DNA of 64,000 nucleotides from Nymphaea colorata (GCF_008831285.2 NC_045142.1:23743300-23807299); one strand, 5' to 3'. Positions 1 to 11,888 are shown, numbered from the stretch's first letter. The notes: generated from the letters alone by a model not told the origin. Made by a program: numbers and translations.

Positions 1-1004
1 ATGCGAGGTTCAGCATGCTCTAGAGCTTAAAATGTACTTTTTTTTAAAAATAATCATAAGGTTTGGCGTTTCATTGTCAATATTACAGTCAACCGAAAAT
101 GAGAAAGATGAAGAAAGCAATACGTTGAAAATATTTCATGCTATCGAAGCTTCAAAAAATTCGGATCTCTACAAAAATTATGGATAAGCCATAGAACACC
201 TTATAGAACAGGGAAAAGACGAGGGGAGTGGGGAGGAAGAGGGGGAGGAATTTTTGAAATATTTTTGCAGTATTGGATGGCTTCAGGTACAGTGGTTGAT
301 TTTTTCCACAAAACAGGGTACACCCTGAAAGATTTCAATTGCCTCTCCAATAGCAAACAAGCTGCATAATGGGTGACTCAAATGAGCTATGGCTGTTCAG
401 AGAGACGGTCATGGTTCAATTTCCATAGCCAGTGACCATTGATACGTGCATGTAAGGCTGCAGTTGTTTTTAACTACTCAACCTGCTAATGAATCTATGA
501 TAATTATTGTTCACTAGTAAAACAATAAGGTTAACAAGGAACAATCAATAGTATTAAAATTTACTGTGGGGCATGAAACCCAACTGAATTTTGCACCTCT
601 ACCAGTCACTAATGCAACACGGAGAACAAATGAAAAGAGCACCAAATTATGGAGCTAAACTTTCCAACACCCAAAAATCAGTGGCAACAAAAAAATGCGG
701 AAGCAACGGCTAGTTGCACTGTCGCCAAATAAAATGGATCATCCAGAATGGGAAGTCGAAACATCAAAATGTTGTATGTGTCTCGGCATTTGATATCAAG
801 TTAAATGAAGCCAACTCTGCAGGGTGAACTCTGTTTCCTGGACTAACAAAATAGAAAAAATGACTCGGTCAATATGATGGCACACTATAGACATTATTCT
901 GCAACTTTACTCCAGGCATCGAATCGACTAAATGACTGGATGTTCCCCAGGATGATGGAACTATGTGTGTGTCTGAAGAGAGAGTTCCTGTAGCGTCTGG
1001 ATTT
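1..1004. other. Region downstream of the TRF2/HOY1-like gene
   Basis: No gene is recognised here. The right part should include the 3' untranslated region of the minus-strand gene that stops at 1005. A 60-codon open frame at 869-1051 overlaps the gene's last codons in another frame and is probably chance. I saw no clear AATAAA signal on the minus strand. Confidence 0.5.
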
Positions 1005-4000
1005 TCAGTGAATTTGGTACAGTGGGTTAAAGTCTCCTTGCTGGGATGCATTCATGGAGGCACCAGTAGCACCAATGAGGGAACTCAGTGAATTCATTCC
1101 CATGATCATTTGCTGATTCTGATTGTTGCAGGATTCAGAGACAAGAGGTTCACAAAACAAATGTCTGGCAATGCTTTCCAGGACTTCTTGATTTGCAGAT
1201 ATGTTCTCGGCCCTGTTTGTTGGAAAGGAGGGATAACAGGGAATGACATGTCCTTGAGAGAAATGGTTGACTTGGTTGCCAAGTGTGATATTGCTTGGCA
1301 TATTCAAGTATGAACCTTGAAAAGAATCGTGAATGTTACTGTAAGCTGGTTCATAGTATTGTTGACATCCGCCCATGTACCCATCATCAGAATTACTGAT
1401 ACCCTGTTCTTCGCTGTTAGGAGAATCCACCACTGCGATAATGGAGAAAGATATAATGAAATCCTTGTTCTTTACATGTATGCAGGAAAAATGCAAAATG
1501 GACAAACAAATATATTGACTACGAGTAAGATGTCTCTGGCCTTTTTCCTAATTCTGATCCTCCAGATGTGGACAGTGTGGTCATATTTTTCATGAAGAAG
1601 GCACAAATTTTGAGCACCGAAATATGTATAAAAGTTCCAACTGATGTCTCAGGCCCCAAAATAGTAAGGTTGATTATTCGAGAAGATATGCATGTAGATC
1701 CCATCAAATATAGCCACTGGTGTAGACCAGGTTTAGTAATCCAGACATATAAATTGTTCCCCTTATAAACAACACTATTATATATAGTCAACATCTGAAA
1801 CAGCTACTTGCGTACAATCAAAGTTTAATACCTGAACTTGGAGAAGCAGGGTCAAAATCAAATGCGGATCTGACATGCTGAAAGTCTCCTTGATTGAATG
1901 AACTGCTTGCTCTTTGAGCTTGGACATACAACTGAACTGGTGGATGAAAAATCTCGTTTGAGATTTTTCTCTGAGTATATGGAATTGTTGAATTATTCTG
2001 TAGCAGTAAATGGGAAAGATGACCTCCATGATCTCGATACTCCTGATTGCCTGTTTCAAAATATGGAGAAACAGAACTTGGAAAGTGGGCCTTAGATAAC
2101 ATATGCAGCCGTGAGTCACACTGTAGCAACTTTTGATAATGCTTCTCAAGAGTTCCTTCAGCAAATTGAATTAAGTGTCTCCTGTACGAAGAAATTAAGA
2201 ATATAGGCATAAGGAGAAACCAAACAAACGTATGAACACATTCACAGCAATATGCAAAGATCAAGTGAACAGAGCTCAAAGTGCATGAAAAAGCACAAAC
2301 TAACATACAAAGAAAAAGATTATCGTGCATCACTTAAATGAAAATATTGAAAAGCGATGTGTGACTTAACTTTTGCCATATTTACGCCTCTGAATGTTTT
2401 ATGAGAAAAAGATGATGAAGGCAGACTAATACTAGCAACACTGAATGATAAATGTTCAACATACACATGGTATATATACCTGTACGTAACAGCTTGACCT
2501 CCTGTGAAATCATTTGCTGCTTGCCACAAAGTGTGCTTTCTAGGTTGAGGATTTGTCTCACGAAAGAAGAGGGGCACCTTTGACAGCTGAATTGAACAAT
2601 ATAATCCAAAGAATAAGATTTCTGTGGAAGTCCAATATGAAAGTTGCATATAGAGAAGCATTTCATAAAAATGTCCAATACTAACCTCAACCTCCAACTG
2701 ATCAGGATGATTTTGACGATATCTAGTTCTAAGCGAAGTTATATCAGACCATTGGATCTCAATTTTACTTTTCAATCCTCCTTCCAGAACCTCCCATACA
2801 AGCTTGCGCTTAGCAAAGTAGCACTTAGCCACTAAGTCTCCGTCATACCTTGAAACCCGCTGTAACCATAAAATGTATAATAGTTCAGTAATCTGTCTGT
2901 TCAGCTACCTGCTGCATATAGAGACATAATAATAATCTGGGTTTCAAATTTTAGAGAGCTGACAACTTGGGTATTACCTCCCATGAACCTATCTTGAGAA
3001 AACTTGCAGCGGAATTTGAAGCCTTCATCTTTTCTGCACTTGGAGTATTCAGAACTGCATTGACTACCTTATCCATTACCATCTCATGTTGGAGACTCTG
3101 TTTTTCGTCAGACTCTGGTGGTTGTCCTTGAGATAGCTTTGCTTGAATGAGTTCCATAAAGGATGGTGTTTTTGTCAATTTCAAACCGAGGGGACTTGGC
3201 TGAGTTGATTCTTTCTCTACATCCAATTCTATCCACTGCAAATTTAATTTCGAAAATCAACTGCAGGTCATGTATTGGCAAAATTAAATTCAGGACACTA
3301 ACCAAAATGAAGTGTAAAGATGGCAAATTTGATATTTCAATTAATGCCAAACTTGTCAGCTTGAGGTGATGATCATCAAAGATACCAAAGTCCTCAAAGG
3401 TATTTTCGTTCTGTTGCAGAAGACACGTGCATGTTTCGTTGCCAGGAGTAAGAAAAAAATGAAAACAGGGGCCAAGCAGGACTCTATTTTGTACTAGAAA
3501 TACGCTGAAATGTTCAAATTCAATTCTCTCACTTTGTGAGTCATTGCATTTGGTCTTAGTCTGTATGAACAGCTAGATCAGGTTATCCTACCAGCAGAGG
3601 GCAAGGACACTACTCATGAACTGCCTTTTTTTCCTTAAAAAAATCTAAACAGTAGGCCATCTTAAGAATTACAGACCAGTCATCTTGCATGCAACTGATA
3701 AACAATAACTCCTTATTGAGTTCAAGTTTTAATAACACAGCAGAAACTATGCTAAACTCTAGAACTTTGAATTAATAGAACACAAATAATGCAGGGAATC
3801 CAAGATTGAGGGAACATCCAAAAAGAAACAGAAAAACCAAAGAAAACGATAAAAGATAAAAGAAAAGCAAACCTTTTGATCGGTAGCCATTAATCTAGGG
3901 CGCTTGCAAGCAGGCGCCTCCTTCTCCCGATAATAATCCACTGAAGCAGGACCAACAAACTGAACCCCATCACAGCAGCCAGAACCAACCTCCCCTTCTC

Positions 4001-4043
4001 TGCCGCCCACATCTTCCATCCCACGACGCAAGCTACCCATCAT
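1005..4043 (-). CDS. TRF2/HOY1-like PH-domain protein (plant-specific)
   Basis: Seven exons on the minus strand: 4043-3873, 3410-3303, 3235-2978, 2859-2686, 2586-2480, 2181-1832, 1432-1005. They sum to 1596 nt (531 aa plus TGA), all junctions are GT-AG and phases agree. The start is the Met-Met-Gly-Ser-Leu codons at 4043/4040; an in-frame ATG at 4076 would add 11 hydrophobic residues and looks less likely. Exon 4 (residues about 180-237) encodes CYFAKRKLVWEVLEGGLKSK and IEIQWSDI. Exon 5 encodes PLFFRETNPQPRKHTLWQ, and exon 6 begins with a stretch ending in a CDSRLHML-like motif. I recall these as signatures of the plant TRF-like/HOY1 PH-like domain. The C-terminal third is Ser/Asn/Gln-rich and ends with a conserved LESIARHLF-type helix. 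The molecular role is unknown to me. A TATA box lies at 4297-4305, about 255 bp upstream. Confidence 0.85.
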
Positions 4044-4296
4044 CACCACCAAATAGAAGAAAACAAGAACAACCACATAAGAAGATCAAACAAAAGTAAG
4101 TCATCTGTAATTCTAGCAAAGAAGAGTTGATCCTGTAAACCTCCCCATAGCTTCCACCCCGCCAAGAAAGCACCAATTTTCAAAAACAAAGTGAAAGACC
4201 GACTTTGGTGGTCTGGAGGGAGAAAGTGAGGAGGTGAAAAAGAAAGACTCCAGAAATGGGCATGAAGACCTTCAACGGAGGAGTCCTTCCAATACA

Positions 4297-4305
4297 TATA
4301 TATAG
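4297..4305 (-). promoter_or_regulatory. TATA box of the TRF2/HOY1-like gene
   Basis: The minus strand reads CTATATATA here, followed by a CT/GA-rich leader down to the ATG at 4043. This spacing fits a plant core promoter with a leader of about 225 nt. A TGACGTAA bZIP-type motif lies upstream at 4383-4390. Inferred from sequence alone. Confidence 0.5.
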
Positions 4306-4569
4306 AGGGAGAGAAACAGGGAGAGAAATCGATACTCGAGAAAAAAATATGCATTTGTAGATTCAACGTGACAAAAACCATGTGACGTAACGGCCGCTGA
4401 CATACCTTTGAAGTCCATCTTCAGGCTTAAGGACCCATATGTCCCTGTCAGGAACCGTGTGAATGGGAGAAGCCATGTAGTCAAGGAGAGAGGGTGCCCA
4501 TGATTTGGATTTTCTCATGAATTTAGTTTTTGGTGGTTTGGACACGTTGTAATTTTTCTCTAGCTTCAT

Positions 4570-5270
4570 ATTTGTGTTTGGATTGAATGTTAATTATCAC
4601 ATTTTATATACACATTTGCTGATTTTCGCATAAAAAACATTCATGTTGATCGAGAGAAACTCATTATTTGTTAGTTTATAGTTAATTCAACAAGTGTGTC
4701 TTTAGCATCAGGAACATTAACGTGATGTTCTATAAATTGTAGTAGATTATTCTATTTATCAGATTTGCTTTGATATTTTTCATAGTGTTGTCTAGGAAAA
4801 CTTGAGGATCCAAACTCTCGATTTGACTTTTAATGCACGACAATAATATTATAAAAATCGGTGCGTGAATTGAATCAAGCTACCAATTTGTTGAATCGGC
4901 CAAATAATAAGAGACTAATTTAAGATAAATAAAAAATTTAAACTTCTTTTTAGTTAACATTTTATAAAAACAAGTGAAAACTCAATATGTTACACTCTTG
5001 AATCAGCAATTGATTCGATTCAAATATACTAAATCCAATAAACTAGATCATCAATATTTACTCCATGTGTGGAAGTGACGTCGGTATTCTCAGGGTCTCC
5101 ACGTCATTTTTTTAAAAAGACAAGGGCATCGACCAAATTTTATGTGAAGGTTCCAAATTTTATTAAAGACTGACCCTTCGTGTTGACGTCCTCTCATTTC
5201 CTCTTAATTCCACGAAACATTCTTATCCACTTAAAAAGCAACCATAGGTCTCTAATAATAGTAAGCACTA
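4570..5270. other. AT-rich intergenic DNA
   Basis: No open frame or family is recognised. This is the interval where the missing second exon of the FLZ pseudogene should lie, but I see no zinc-finger-like coding stretch on the minus strand. Confidence 0.5.
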
Positions 5271-5274
<4 letters not shown>

Positions 5275-5306
<32 letters not shown>

Positions 5307-5338
5307 CATAGATATATTATATATGTAGAAACAGAAAT

Positions 5339-5418
<80 letters not shown>
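5275..5418. repeat. Compound (TA)n and (GA)n microsatellites
   Basis: A TA run at about 5275-5305 is followed by a second TA run at 5342-5381 that passes directly into a GA run to 5418. It sits just downstream of the surviving FLZ exon. Confidence 0.9.
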
Positions 5419-5423
<5 letters not shown>

Positions 5424-5581
5424 CATGCAATGAAGAAAAACTCAATTTCACATTGAGCATTTTGATAAGAGCAACAAACGAAGCTGGAGCTAAGGACTCC
5501 ACGAGCAAAAACAAAAGCCACGAAAGAAAGCAACAAAAAAAAAAAAACAGGGGATAAAACAAAGGAGAATACGGGGAGCAC

Positions 5582-5779
5582 CTGTACAGCGGCGGGATTG
5601 AGACGCTTCCTGCACAAGAAGCAACGCTCAAGAAAACTTCACAATCCCCTCCATCGATGGTCGCCGACATAGGGCTCCTCCATCTTCTTAGGCTCGTGGA
5701 CTGAGGTAAAAGAAGGGTAACTCGAGGCGCCGTCTCACTGAGGTGAGGGCCTGACATATTCCGTGTTGAGTTCCGCCAT
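5582..5779 (-). pseudogene. FLZ-type (DUF581) zinc-finger gene, exon 1, pseudogene
   Basis: Reading the minus strand from the ATG at 5779 gives a 66-codon exon that ends at a good donor (CAG|GTGCTC) at 5582. It starts MAELNTEYVRPSP and ends SFLERCFLCRKRLNPAAVQ. The FLERCFLCRKRL block is the first CxxC half of the plant FLZ zinc finger, which binds SnRK1 kinase subunits in intact members. Two in-frame TGA codons interrupt it: codon 15 after PSPQ, and one directly before SFLERC. Both could be CGA-to-TGA decay. The second half of the finger (a YRGD...FCSxECR-type exon) was not found downstream, where TA/GA microsatellites follow. I read it as a promoter-bearing, degenerated, truncated gene copy. 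Confidence 0.7.
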
Positions 5780-6054
5780 GGTTCCCAGCTCTCCAATGTT
5801 GGGGGAGAGAGAGACAGAAGACTCGAGAGAAGAGACGGGTAAGGCAGAAGAGATTGGAGAAAAAGAGAGTAGAGAACTATCGAAACAAGAAGAGATTGCA
5901 GAAGAAACAAGAACCAGCAACAGAATCAAAACAGGAAGATGGACAGAGGAGACGACCAAAAGAGAGGGGGAGCGAAGGCTGCAGGTCCCACTATTCCCAG
6001 AAGATCACAGAAGTCTCTGAGCAGCCATTTCATTTGGTAGGGCCGATCAAGCCC

Positions 6055-6060
6055 TTTATA
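6055..6060 (-). promoter_or_regulatory. TATA box of the FLZ pseudogene
   Basis: The minus strand reads TTTATAAAGGGC. It lies about 280 bp upstream of the FLZ ATG and is followed by a CT-rich leader. The promoter layout therefore appears to survive although the exon carries stops. Confidence 0.45.
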
Positions 6061-6230
6061 AATTTTCCCTTGCTGTGGGCTCCATCATGCCATGAGGTTT
6101 CCCGAACACCAACCACCAATCAGATTCAATCTGTATCAAATCAGAATTTTAAAGCAAATATGCCCAATATTAAACGATCCATATAATCTCTTATAGATTT
6201 TTCATATGAGTCGAGTCTATATGGGTCATC

Positions 6231-6427
6231 CTTGCGCGTTTCACAGGCCAAATACTTTTTTTTTTTGTTTATATTAATATTATCAATTCATGGAAGTGAG
6301 CCGTTTAAACAACTTTATTAACAGTTAAAAATATGGCCATGTACATTTTTTTACAATATTTATAACTAACATACCAAAACTCAGTTAATAAAACAATTCA
6401 TTATATATATATATATATATATATATA
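6231..6427. repeat. Direct repeat copy 1 (~195 bp)
   Basis: This block runs from CTTGCGCGTTTCAC through a poly-T tract and ATCAATTCATGGAAGT to a TA run. It recurs at 7001-7191 with small differences, in the same orientation, 770 bp away. Confidence 0.85.
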
Positions 6428-7000
6428 ACATAAAGCTTGTTAATACTTTTAGCTGAAATTTTCTAATACTTTTAATGATTCACAAGGAAAAACCAAAATG
6501 GGTCATTCATCATACTCAATTTTGAATATATATATTATATGGTATTGGCGTAAGTTTAGGATAGACATATGGATGGATAGTTGGAGATGTGTTGTATATA
6601 TGTATATAGAAAGAGAGAGAAAAATTAGAAGCATAGAATTGTGTAGAACATACCAATTTCTATATGCGTACATGTTAGCAGAGTTTTAACTTTTTTCCTC
6701 TTATTATGGTATTTTTGGATTTAAAAATTATTTAGATAAATATAATAAAGGCATGAGCAGCTGAATCCAATTTGAGCACATGAGGAAGTATTGGATAGTG
6801 AATCTTTTCTCAAAATATCAAACTTATTTAATTTAATGCAGAAAGTTGCATTTAGATGAGACCCGAGATATTCGGACGTCGTTGTCACTGATTTTTCCGA
6901 CTGCAAACGCTTTGAAAGCATGCGTTAGATGTTACAGTTCAATGATTGGGTTCACGTGGTTTCCTCCGTCCCATGATTCCAAGTCTCATTTGCTCCTGTA

Positions 7001-7191
7001 CTTGCGCCTTTCACTCGCTAAATACTTTTTTTTTTTTTTTTGTTGTTTATATTCATATTCTCAATTCATGGAAGTTAAACAACTTTATTAACAGCTAAAA
7101 ATATGCCCATGAACATTTTTTTGCAATATTTATAACTAACATGCAAAAACTCAGCTAATAAAACAATTCGTTATATATATATATATATATA
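7001..7191. repeat. Direct repeat copy 2 (~190 bp)
   Basis: Second copy of the block at 6231-6427. It keeps the order CTTGCGC, poly-T, TCAATTCATGGAAGT, TTTATTAACAG, CAATATTTATAACTAACAT and the terminal TA run. A weaker partial third resemblance (poly-T, TTATATAAATATTATCAAT) appears near 7445-7480. Confidence 0.85.
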
Positions 7192-8950
7192 TAGTACTTT
7201 TATTCATATATAAGTGCCCGTTTAAATATAAATATTTCTAAACAAGTGCCCCTCTTGTTAAATTTTTTTTGCTCCGCAACTGCACCACGCCATGTCGGCA
7301 CTCAAAATTTATGTTAAAAATTATTTAAAACATCTATTGTGTTTATAATCACTGATTTAGTATATATCAGTTTAAGTTATTTTAGTATGAAGGAAAACCG
7401 ATTTTCCTTCTATCACAATTTTGATACTATAACAGCCATTCTTTTTTTTTTTTGCTTATTATATAAATATTATCAATGCAAAAATTGACTAACTTAATAC
7501 ATGTTTTTCATCAAATCACATTACATGGTTAGATTTAAAAAAAAAAAAACTTTAATAGTTAATTTTAGTAAGTCTGGTTTTAGTTTCTTACCAAAGTGTT
7601 CTGGTATTTATAATATATATATATATATATATAAATAAGTGTGTGTGTGTGTGTGGGGTGCGCTTGCATAGACGAGCTTACACATGCAAAGTTTACTTTT
7701 TGTTGTGAAGAATTATGCCAGCATATCCTTACTCAAAAGTTCTGGAGGAGACAATTTGTCACTAGTTTAGCTTTCAAAGTGTTAGTGTAGTGGCACTTAC
7801 ACTTGTTGCTATAATCTGCCATTCGTGGATCATCTCGAGCTAGTGTCTAGAACTGAGAACGAGTTTTTGGAGTTATCTTATCCTTGCGACTCTTTGTCTC
7901 GGCCATTGTAACACACGTGTTCTTGTTTCTTTCATGTTCTATGCCTTTGTGTCTATGGGGATAAGATTTGACTGCCGGAAACTGGGCTGTTTGGCCGCTG
8001 CTGAACATTTTTGTTTGGAATCTAAAGCTAGAAATTTTTACCTGAGGTGCATACAATGCTTTAAAAAAAAAAAATACATATAATTTTATGACAAAAAAAA
8101 TTAAAACTTATGCATGTTAATTTGTTAACTCAAAGTTTCGTGTCAGAATATTCTTTTTGTCTAAAGTTAATTAAATTTGTGTGAAACGATTAGCGTATCG
8201 TATCAGCCCGTACGTATCGGTTCATGCCCAAAACGATTCTTTAGTTATGTAATAAACTATCTAATCAATTATAAATGCAAGTCTCAAAATCAGATCTATT
8301 GACATTCCTACTTGTGGTTTGCGTTCTCAGATCCAGTTTTAATAATACTAGGGCATGCTTTTAATGCCTCTTTTAAGATTAAACTCCGCAATTTGTCGGC
8401 TTAGGGCCTACTAAAAGTAGATAAGATGGAATGAGAGGTTTGAATGGTGGGTCTCATTAGGCTTTTTTTTATGCAACAAAATATGATTAGACATATTCTT
8501 GAGGATCTATATTTATTAGAAGAAACATGATCTTATTATTTCATCCACCCACTCTACCCCTTTTGGTGCCTAGTAGGATGTCGTCACACATGCCCGATAT
8601 GATTAGACACCTGAATTGAACCCCGACCCCATCGTGTTTCGGGCTCGAATTCCACGTGGACACTTCCCAACTTGTTTTATTAAAATAAAAATAAAGCAAA
8701 GCCAAAAGTGATATGCATATCTCATTTAGAAGTGAGTTGTGATGACACTTTGAGATTGTCTCACATGCAAAACTTTTTTTGAGTTGGGTACAGAAAACTG
8801 CTTTTCATTCATTTTAAAGTAGTCTTTCTTTCTTTCTCATTTACTTTGGTTGATTAGATTGGTATATCAGTGAAAGTCTAAAGTCTGGTTGTTAGTTAGA
8901 TTGAATTTCCATAGGCACTACTCTTCTATATTATAAAAGGTGGATGAATA
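7192..8950. other. Intergenic repeat-rich DNA
   Basis: No gene is recognised. The segment near 7205-7290 resembles the dispersed GCGGAG/AAACAAGTGCCC element also seen near 12126 and 46755. A TA/TG microsatellite lies at 7613-7653, and short poly-A and poly-T runs are scattered through it. Confidence 0.5.
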
Positions 8951-8954
8951 AAAC

Positions 8955-9225
8955 TAAGCCTTAGCAATGAGCCCAAAAAAAGCGGCCCGGGCTGGCCCAG
9001 TAAGATATCGGGTTGGCCCGGGACAGCCCGATGGGGTTCGATTTGGTTCGATTATTTTTTTTTTATCATTTTATTTAATAATAATATATATTTTATTATT
9101 AAAAATATATTTTATATTCAAGAATTTTTATTTTATATTTTAAAAATATTTCTTTTATTTTAATTGAGCCGGGCATGGTGAGCCCGAGCTCAGGTTTCGG
9201 GTGTCGGGCCGACTTGGGCTTCTAA
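8955..9225. repeat. GGCCCGGGC-type dispersed repeat with imperfect inverted ends
   Basis: GC-rich ends (GAGCCCAAAAAAAGCGGCCC on the left, GGGCCGACTTGGGCTT on the right) flank a very AT-rich core. The ends are imperfect inverted repeats around AGCCCAA and CGGCCCG. It looks like a small non-autonomous element. No target duplication was established. Confidence 0.45.
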
Positions 9226-9434
9226 TCATTTATATTTAATCATTTACTGCTACCAGTGATGGCGCTTTTAATAACAGTGACTCTTAAAATATATCTTTTG
9301 AAAATATTTATTAACATTTGTTTATTAGTACCCTACCTTTTGTTCATGTTTTTAAAAAAGTTAGACTTCATTTAAGCGACAACTTTGGCGAGCATGTAAT
9401 ATGTCATGACTATGTGACACGAGATAGTACATTA

Positions 9435-9820
9435 GAGTAGGGATGCCAATAAATCAGATTGGAATCGGATATACCTTTAACCTTGTATGTTTTTTTGGAT
9501 ATTCACATATTGGATTTGAATTCAGATTCAACTACCAATAAATAAGATTCATATCCTAATCTGATTTCACATTTCAAATCCTATTCAAATCTGATTTTTA
9601 TATTTATATCGGAATCTGAATCCAATTTTTGAACAAAAAATGTAAGAGCATTAAATATAAGATACTTGTCTAAAAATAAATCCGATCAGATATTTTTGTA
9701 TATCTGAATTCAAATCCAAATCCAATTGGATGTCATTTCTTAAACCCGAATCCGATCTCATTTCTTTATCAGATATTAATTTTTTTTTCATATCTAATTT
9801 TTTTGGGTTGGTTCAATGAG
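9435..9820. repeat. Dispersed repeat with ATCCGAT-like internal words
   Basis: Repeated words such as AATCGGAT, AATCAGATT, AATCCAAT and CCCGAATCCGATC occur in both orientations from about 9455 to 9770. The texture is that of a common, degenerate plant repeat. Exact ends are not visible. Confidence 0.35.
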
Positions 9821-10359
9821 ATATCATATTCAAATTAAAAATGTTGACCTAACAAGAACCAATGCCACTTTCCAACATTAGATCACATTGTTACCATTTT
9901 AAGCAACATAATTTCTTTTCAATTTAAACCAAATACTACAAAAAAAAAAAGTCACAAAAGATAATATTTTTTCTTTTGAAATGAAATTATAGAAACAAAA
10001 ACCCAAAAACAAAATTTCCCCAAACAAATCTCTTTGATTTTTGTCGGCAAATCCAAAGCATGCATTGGTAATCAAAGGAACCGAATTTTTAGTGGGATTC
10101 CTCGTCGAAGTGATTCCGGATATATATGACAAGATCTGGTTGGGACCCACACGACTCAACCTCCCACCGAACCTCACTTAGATTATGTAGGCACCAAAAT
10201 CGTGGGTGGCGTCCACGTCACCTTTACAAAAAAAAAAAAGGTGGGACCCAAAAGATTAAGTCCACATCATCATAATTGATGACGTGGCAGTTTCCCAATG
10301 AAGCGGGACTGCCGATGCAGATAATTACAATTACTGCTGAAAAAAGTGTCGAAGATCTT

Positions 10360-11070
10360 TCATTTTATGATTTTAGTAGCGGAGCTAGAAATTTTTATCA
10401 AAATGGCACTAAGCGAAGCTTTAATAGGTTTGGTGCTTATAGAGCCTTCCAATTTCATAATTTTAGTAGCGGAGCCAAAAAATTTTATCAAAATGACACT
10501 AAGCGAAACTTTAATAGGTTTGGAGCCTTCCAATTTCATAATTTTAGTAGCGGAGCCAGAAATTTTTAACAAAATGGCACTAAGCGAAGCTTTAATAGGT
10601 TTGGTGCCTATAGAGCCTTTCAATTTCATAGTCTTAGTAGCGGAGCCAGAAATGTTTATCAAAATGGCACTAAGCGAAGCTTTAATAGGTTTGGTGCTTA
10701 TAGAGCCTTCCAATTTCATAATTTTAATAGCGGAGCCAGAAATGTTTATCAAAATGGCACTAAGCGAAGCTTTAATAGGTTTGGTGCTTATAAAGCCTTC
10801 CAATTTCATAATTTTAGTAGCGGAGCCAGAAATGTTTATCAAAATGGCACTAAGCGAAGCTTTAATAGGTTTGGTGCTTATAAAGCCTTCCAATTTCATA
10901 ATTTTAGTAGCGGAGCCAGAAATGTTTATCAAAATGGCACTAAGCAAAGCTTTAATAGGTTTGGTGCCTATAGAGCCTTCCAATTTCATAATTTTAGTAG
11001 TAGAGCCAGAAATTTTTATCAAAATGGTACTAAGCGAAGCTTTAATAGGTTTGGTGCTTACAGAGCCTAC
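10360..11070. repeat. 90-bp minisatellite, about 8 copies
   Basis: The anchor ACTAAGCGAA recurs at 10408, 10498, 10579, 10669, 10759, 10849, 10939 and 11029. The spacing is 90 bp throughout except one 81-bp unit that lacks 9 bp. Each unit contains TAGTAGCGGAGCCAGAAATT and TTTAATAGGTTTGGTGC. Because unit and deletion are multiples of three, both strands stay open (279 codons on plus, 251 on minus); I do not regard these as genes. The unit start resembles the dispersed GCGGAGtCAGAAA repeat near 12126. A 14-bp inverted repeat (10374-10387 and 11183-11196) brackets the array. Confidence 0.95.
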
Positions 11071-11637
11071 TGTGAGCTTAGAGTGGGCACTACATCGGAC
11101 GAGAACCCAAATCAAGCTACTTTGTAATAAAATTTTTCAAGGACTTTGGTTGGCGGAAGTAGCGGCCACACCAGCCCACAAATAGCTCCGCTACTAATTC
11201 CATTAAGTCCAAGATTGCATCAGTACCTAATATGAAGACAACTTATGTTCGCATTCTTTAAAGCCCCCTATGATATAGGAGTATTTATATAAGAATCAAA
11301 CTAGTGAATGTGCCACTAGCAGGAGCTGTCGTTGCAAGTGTTGAATTATAGTTTCAAAATTTTAACAAGGGTCAAAATAGAATTTTATAAATTTTATTAT
11401 AAAGGTTAGACAAAAATTTTTGAAAATTACATGTATATTTTTTTAATTTTTTAAAATCCAAGGGGAGGGTAAGCCCCTGCCAGTCCTTTGCCTTGCCACC
11501 AATCCAATCAACTATACTATGCATATTAAGGTTAAAAAAAAGTTGAATAACTAAAAGAGTTATATTAACAAAAAATACTAGAAAGTTCAAACACAAAAAA
11601 AAAAATTGTGAAAAATCTAACGTCTACATAAAATTTA

Positions 11638-11888
11638 GGGGCTCAGAAAAACGAGAATGTAAATTTGTTATTTTCATGATTTTTTTTTTTGAATGTATGG
11701 ATTTGGACATTAAACTATACATTTTTTACGTGAATAAGTGAGGTTAAATATGAAACAACTACTTACGGGCTCAGGAAAGATGAGAATGCAAATTTGTTAA
11801 TTTCATGATTTTTTTTTTAATGTACGGTTTTGGACATTAAACTGTACATTTTACGTGTATAAGTGAAGTTAAATACGAAAGAGCTAGC
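11638..11888. repeat. Tandem duplication, ~128-bp unit
   Basis: Two adjacent diverged copies, 11638-11766 and 11767-11888. Each begins GGGCTCAG, then reads GAGAATG, AAATTTGTTA, TTTCATGATTTTTTTTT and TTGGACATTAAACT, and ends with AAGTGA(G)GTTAAATA. Confidence 0.85.

Noticed and set aside
869-1051. Alternative frame at the end of the TRF2/HOY1-like gene as a frameshifted C terminus
   Set aside because: The chosen frame already ends with the family-like LESIARHLF region and a stop. No splice site joins the second frame.
5735-5959. 74-codon hydrophobic N-terminal extension upstream of the FLZ start
   Set aside because: It is the CT-rich leader read in frame. The FLZ-like sequence starts at the internal ATG at 5779.
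10346-11185. 279-codon plus-strand open frame (and 251-codon minus frame) over the minisatellite
   Set aside because: Explained by a tandem unit whose length is a multiple of three. Both strands are open at once and there is no promoter or homology signal.
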